Origin: CBIFWW01 sp966186435 | Lineage (GTDB): Bacteria; Pseudomonadota; Gammaproteobacteria; Enterobacterales; Enterobacteriaceae | Direction of reading: 5' to 3' | DNA: 6,103 nt | NCBI GenBank assembly: GCA_966186435.1 | Contig: CBIFWW010000179.1 | Span: forward strand, 1-6,103 | Shown: piece by piece, positions 4,887 to 6,103 of the stretch | How positions within the stretch are numbered: the stretch's first letter is position 1 | Layout: the number at the start of each line of letters is the position of its first letter | The notes under the pieces: model-generated | Told to the model about the DNA's origin: nothing | The model's input: only the letters and a program-made list of their open reading frames with translations | The model's database searches: none | Made by a program: the position numbers and the translations under genes

Positions 4887-6026
4887 ATGGATATACGACG
4901 CCCGCTATTGGACACTCCACGTATTTTGCTCTCTGTTTTATTCTTGGTATTGATGATTGTCGCCTGTGTTTGGGTGGTCTGGCCGTTCATTTTGGGCTTC
5001 GCCTGGGCTGGCACCGTGGTTATCGCTACTTGGCCGGTACTGCTGCGTTTGCAGCGGCTGCTTTGGGGGCGCCGTTCCCTGGCCGTGCTGGTGATGACGC
5101 TGTTATTGATTTTACTGTTCATCATCCCCATTGCCTTGCTGGTTAACAGCCTGGTGGATGGCAGCGCCCCGGTGATCAGATGGGCCACCACCGGCAATAT
5201 GGCTCCGCCACAGCTTGAGTGGCTAAATAGCATCCCGTTGGTGGGCGATAAGCTTTATCACAGCTGGCAAAACCTGCTGCAAAGCGGGGGTAAAGCGATT
5301 ATGGCCAAGGTGCAGCCCTACGTTGGCACCACCAGCACCTGGTTTATCGGCCAGATCGCCCACGTGGGTAGCTTCGTGATGCACTGTGGTTTGATGTTGC
5401 TGTTCAGCGCCGTGCTGTACTGGCGCGGTGAGGCAGTAGCCCTAGGGTTCCGCCACTTCGCTTACCGGTTGGCGGGACAACGTGGCGATGCAGCCATGAT
5501 CCTGGCCGCACAAGCCGTGCGGGCCGTGGCGCTGGGCGTGGTGGTCACCGCCCTGGTGCAAGGGGTGCTGGGGGGGATTGGCCTGGCAATTTCCGGTATC
5601 CCTTATGCCACCCTGCTAACCGTGGTGATGATCCTTTGCTGCCTGGTGCAAATTGGCCCATTACTGGTACTGATCCCGGCGATTATCTGGTTGTATTGGA
5701 CTGGTGACACCACTTGGGGCACCGTACTGCTGGTGTGGAGCTGCGTAGTGGGCACCCTGGATAACTTTATCCGCCCAGTGCTAATTAGGATGGGGGCAGA
5801 TTTGCCACTGATCTTGATTTTGTCCGGGGTAATCGGTGGGCTGATTGCCTTCGGCATGATTGGCTTGTTTATTGGCCCGGTGTTGTTGGCAGTAACCTAT
5901 CGCCTGTATGCGGTGTGGGTGAATGAAATCCCCCTGCCCGACGAAGACCCAGAGGAGGTGCTGGAAATCCTGGAGGAGCCGACCCCAGCCGTCGATTCGA
6001 AACTGCCAGACCAACCCACATTGTAA
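4887..6026 (+). CDS. ydiK: YdiK, AI-2E family inner-membrane transporter
   Basis: The 379-residue protein is an inner-membrane member of the AI-2E/UPF0118 family. Hydrophobic segments lie near residues 12-33, 34-52, 64-86, 152-179, 212-237, 240-271, 275-292 and 307-341, giving about eight helices. A soluble loop lies between the third and fourth, and an acidic tail (about 345-379) is probably cytoplasmic. The family signature LDNFIRPVLI and the glycine-rich stretch ending GLFIGPVLLAV are near the C-terminus. The substrate is unknown: relatives include TqsA (AI-2 export) and Na+/H+ antiporters, so transport of AI-2 should not be assumed. An in-frame ATG at 4878 would add three residues, but the AAGG at 4871-4874 is only three bases from it. 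The ATG at 4887 gives the same N-terminal length as E. coli YdiK, so it is preferred. It is transcribed divergently from ydiJ. Confidence 0.92.
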   Translation: MDIRRPLLDTPRILLSVLFLVLMIVACVWVVWPFILGFAWAGTVVIATWPVLLRLQRLLWGRRSLAVLVMTLLLILLFIIPIALLVNSLVDGSAPVIRWATTGNMAPPQLEWLNSIPLVGDKLYHSWQNLLQSGGKAIMAKVQPYVGTTSTWFIGQIAHVGSFVMHCGLMLLFSAVLYWRGEAVALGFRHFAYRLAGQRGDAAMILAAQAVRAVALGVVVTALVQGVLGGIGLAISGIPYATLLTVVMILCCLVQIGPLLVLIPAIIWLYWTGDTTWGTVLLVWSCVVGTLDNFIRPVLIRMGADLPLILILSGVIGGLIAFGMIGLFIGPVLLAVTYRLYAVWVNEIPLPDEDPEEVLEILEEPTPAVDSKLPDQPTL

Positions 6027-6038
6027 TCCATCTTTAAG

Positions 6039-6052
6039 GGGGCTTCGGCCCT
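6039..6052 (+). other. UUCG-capped hairpin behind ydiK
   Basis: GGGGC and GCCCT pair (four Watson-Crick pairs plus one G-U) around a TTCG loop closed by C-G, one of the most stable RNA tetraloops. It starts 12 bases after the ydiK stop and ends directly before the terminator stem. It has no T run of its own, so it may protect the mRNA 3' end or assist the terminator. Confidence 0.55.
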
Positions 6053-6088
6053 AATGCCGGTCACTTAAGGTGACCGGCATTGTTTTTT
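6053..6088 (+). terminator. Intrinsic terminator of ydiK
   Basis: ATGCCGGTCAC (6054-6064) and GTGACCGGCAT (6070-6080) form a perfect 11-bp stem, extended by an A-T pair, around the 5-base loop TTAAG. TGTTTTTT (6081-6088) follows. This is a textbook Rho-independent terminator on the plus strand, 27 bases after the ydiK stop. It separates ydiK from whatever lies to the right. Confidence 0.93.
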
Positions 6089-6103
6089 AACGAATATTTC
6101 TGC

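Noticed and set aside
4805..5233. 142-codon minus-strand frame over the start of ydiK
   Set aside because: It is antisense to the conserved N-terminal membrane helices of YdiK; its composition looks like the reverse strand of hydrophobic codons.

Overview
The window looks like chromosomal core sequence of an enterobacterium (order Enterobacterales). The proteins read as close relatives of Escherichia coli SufB, SufA, MenI (YdiI), YdiJ and YdiK, and they lie in the same order and orientation as in E. coli. Sequence differences and the lack of a recognisable ydiH gene between ydiI and sufA suggest a genus other than Escherichia. I cannot name the genus from sequence alone. No insertion sequence, prophage, CRISPR array, tRNA or rRNA was seen.

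Layout from left to right. The 5' end of sufB (1-272) and the complete sufA (287-655) lie on the minus strand and begin the Fe-S assembly operon, which runs off the left edge. A 541-bp AT-rich non-coding stretch (656-1196) holds the suf control region. It contains a near-perfect Fur box between a candidate -35 and -10, a candidate IscR site just upstream of the -35, and a perfect 15-bp OxyR half-operator about 190 bp upstream. A small terminator-like hairpin and a structured element lie behind the upstream operon. Next come menI/ydiI (1197-1607) and ydiJ (1604-4660), both on the minus strand and overlapping by 4 bp, so they are co-transcribed and probably translationally coupled. A 226-bp divergent intergenic region (4661-4886) carries a candidate ydiK promoter, a 13-bp palindrome and a possible PurR site. 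Finally ydiK (4887-6026) is on the plus strand, followed by a stem-loop and a strong intrinsic terminator.

How the genes fit together. SufA and SufB belong to the stress-responsive Fe-S assembly system, and the sites seen match its known control by iron (Fur), Fe-S status (IscR) and peroxide (OxyR). YdiJ is a large FAD and Fe-S dehydrogenase for D-2-hydroxyglutarate-type substrates. MenI is the thioesterase of menaquinone synthesis. YdiK is an inner-membrane protein of the AI-2E transporter family with no settled substrate. YdiJ would be a consumer of the clusters that Suf builds, but a functional link is inference from adjacency only.

I do not see a clearly new system here. The points most worth checking are non-coding: the suf regulatory architecture, the structured segment behind menI, and the palindrome and PurR-like half-site between ydiJ and ydiK.
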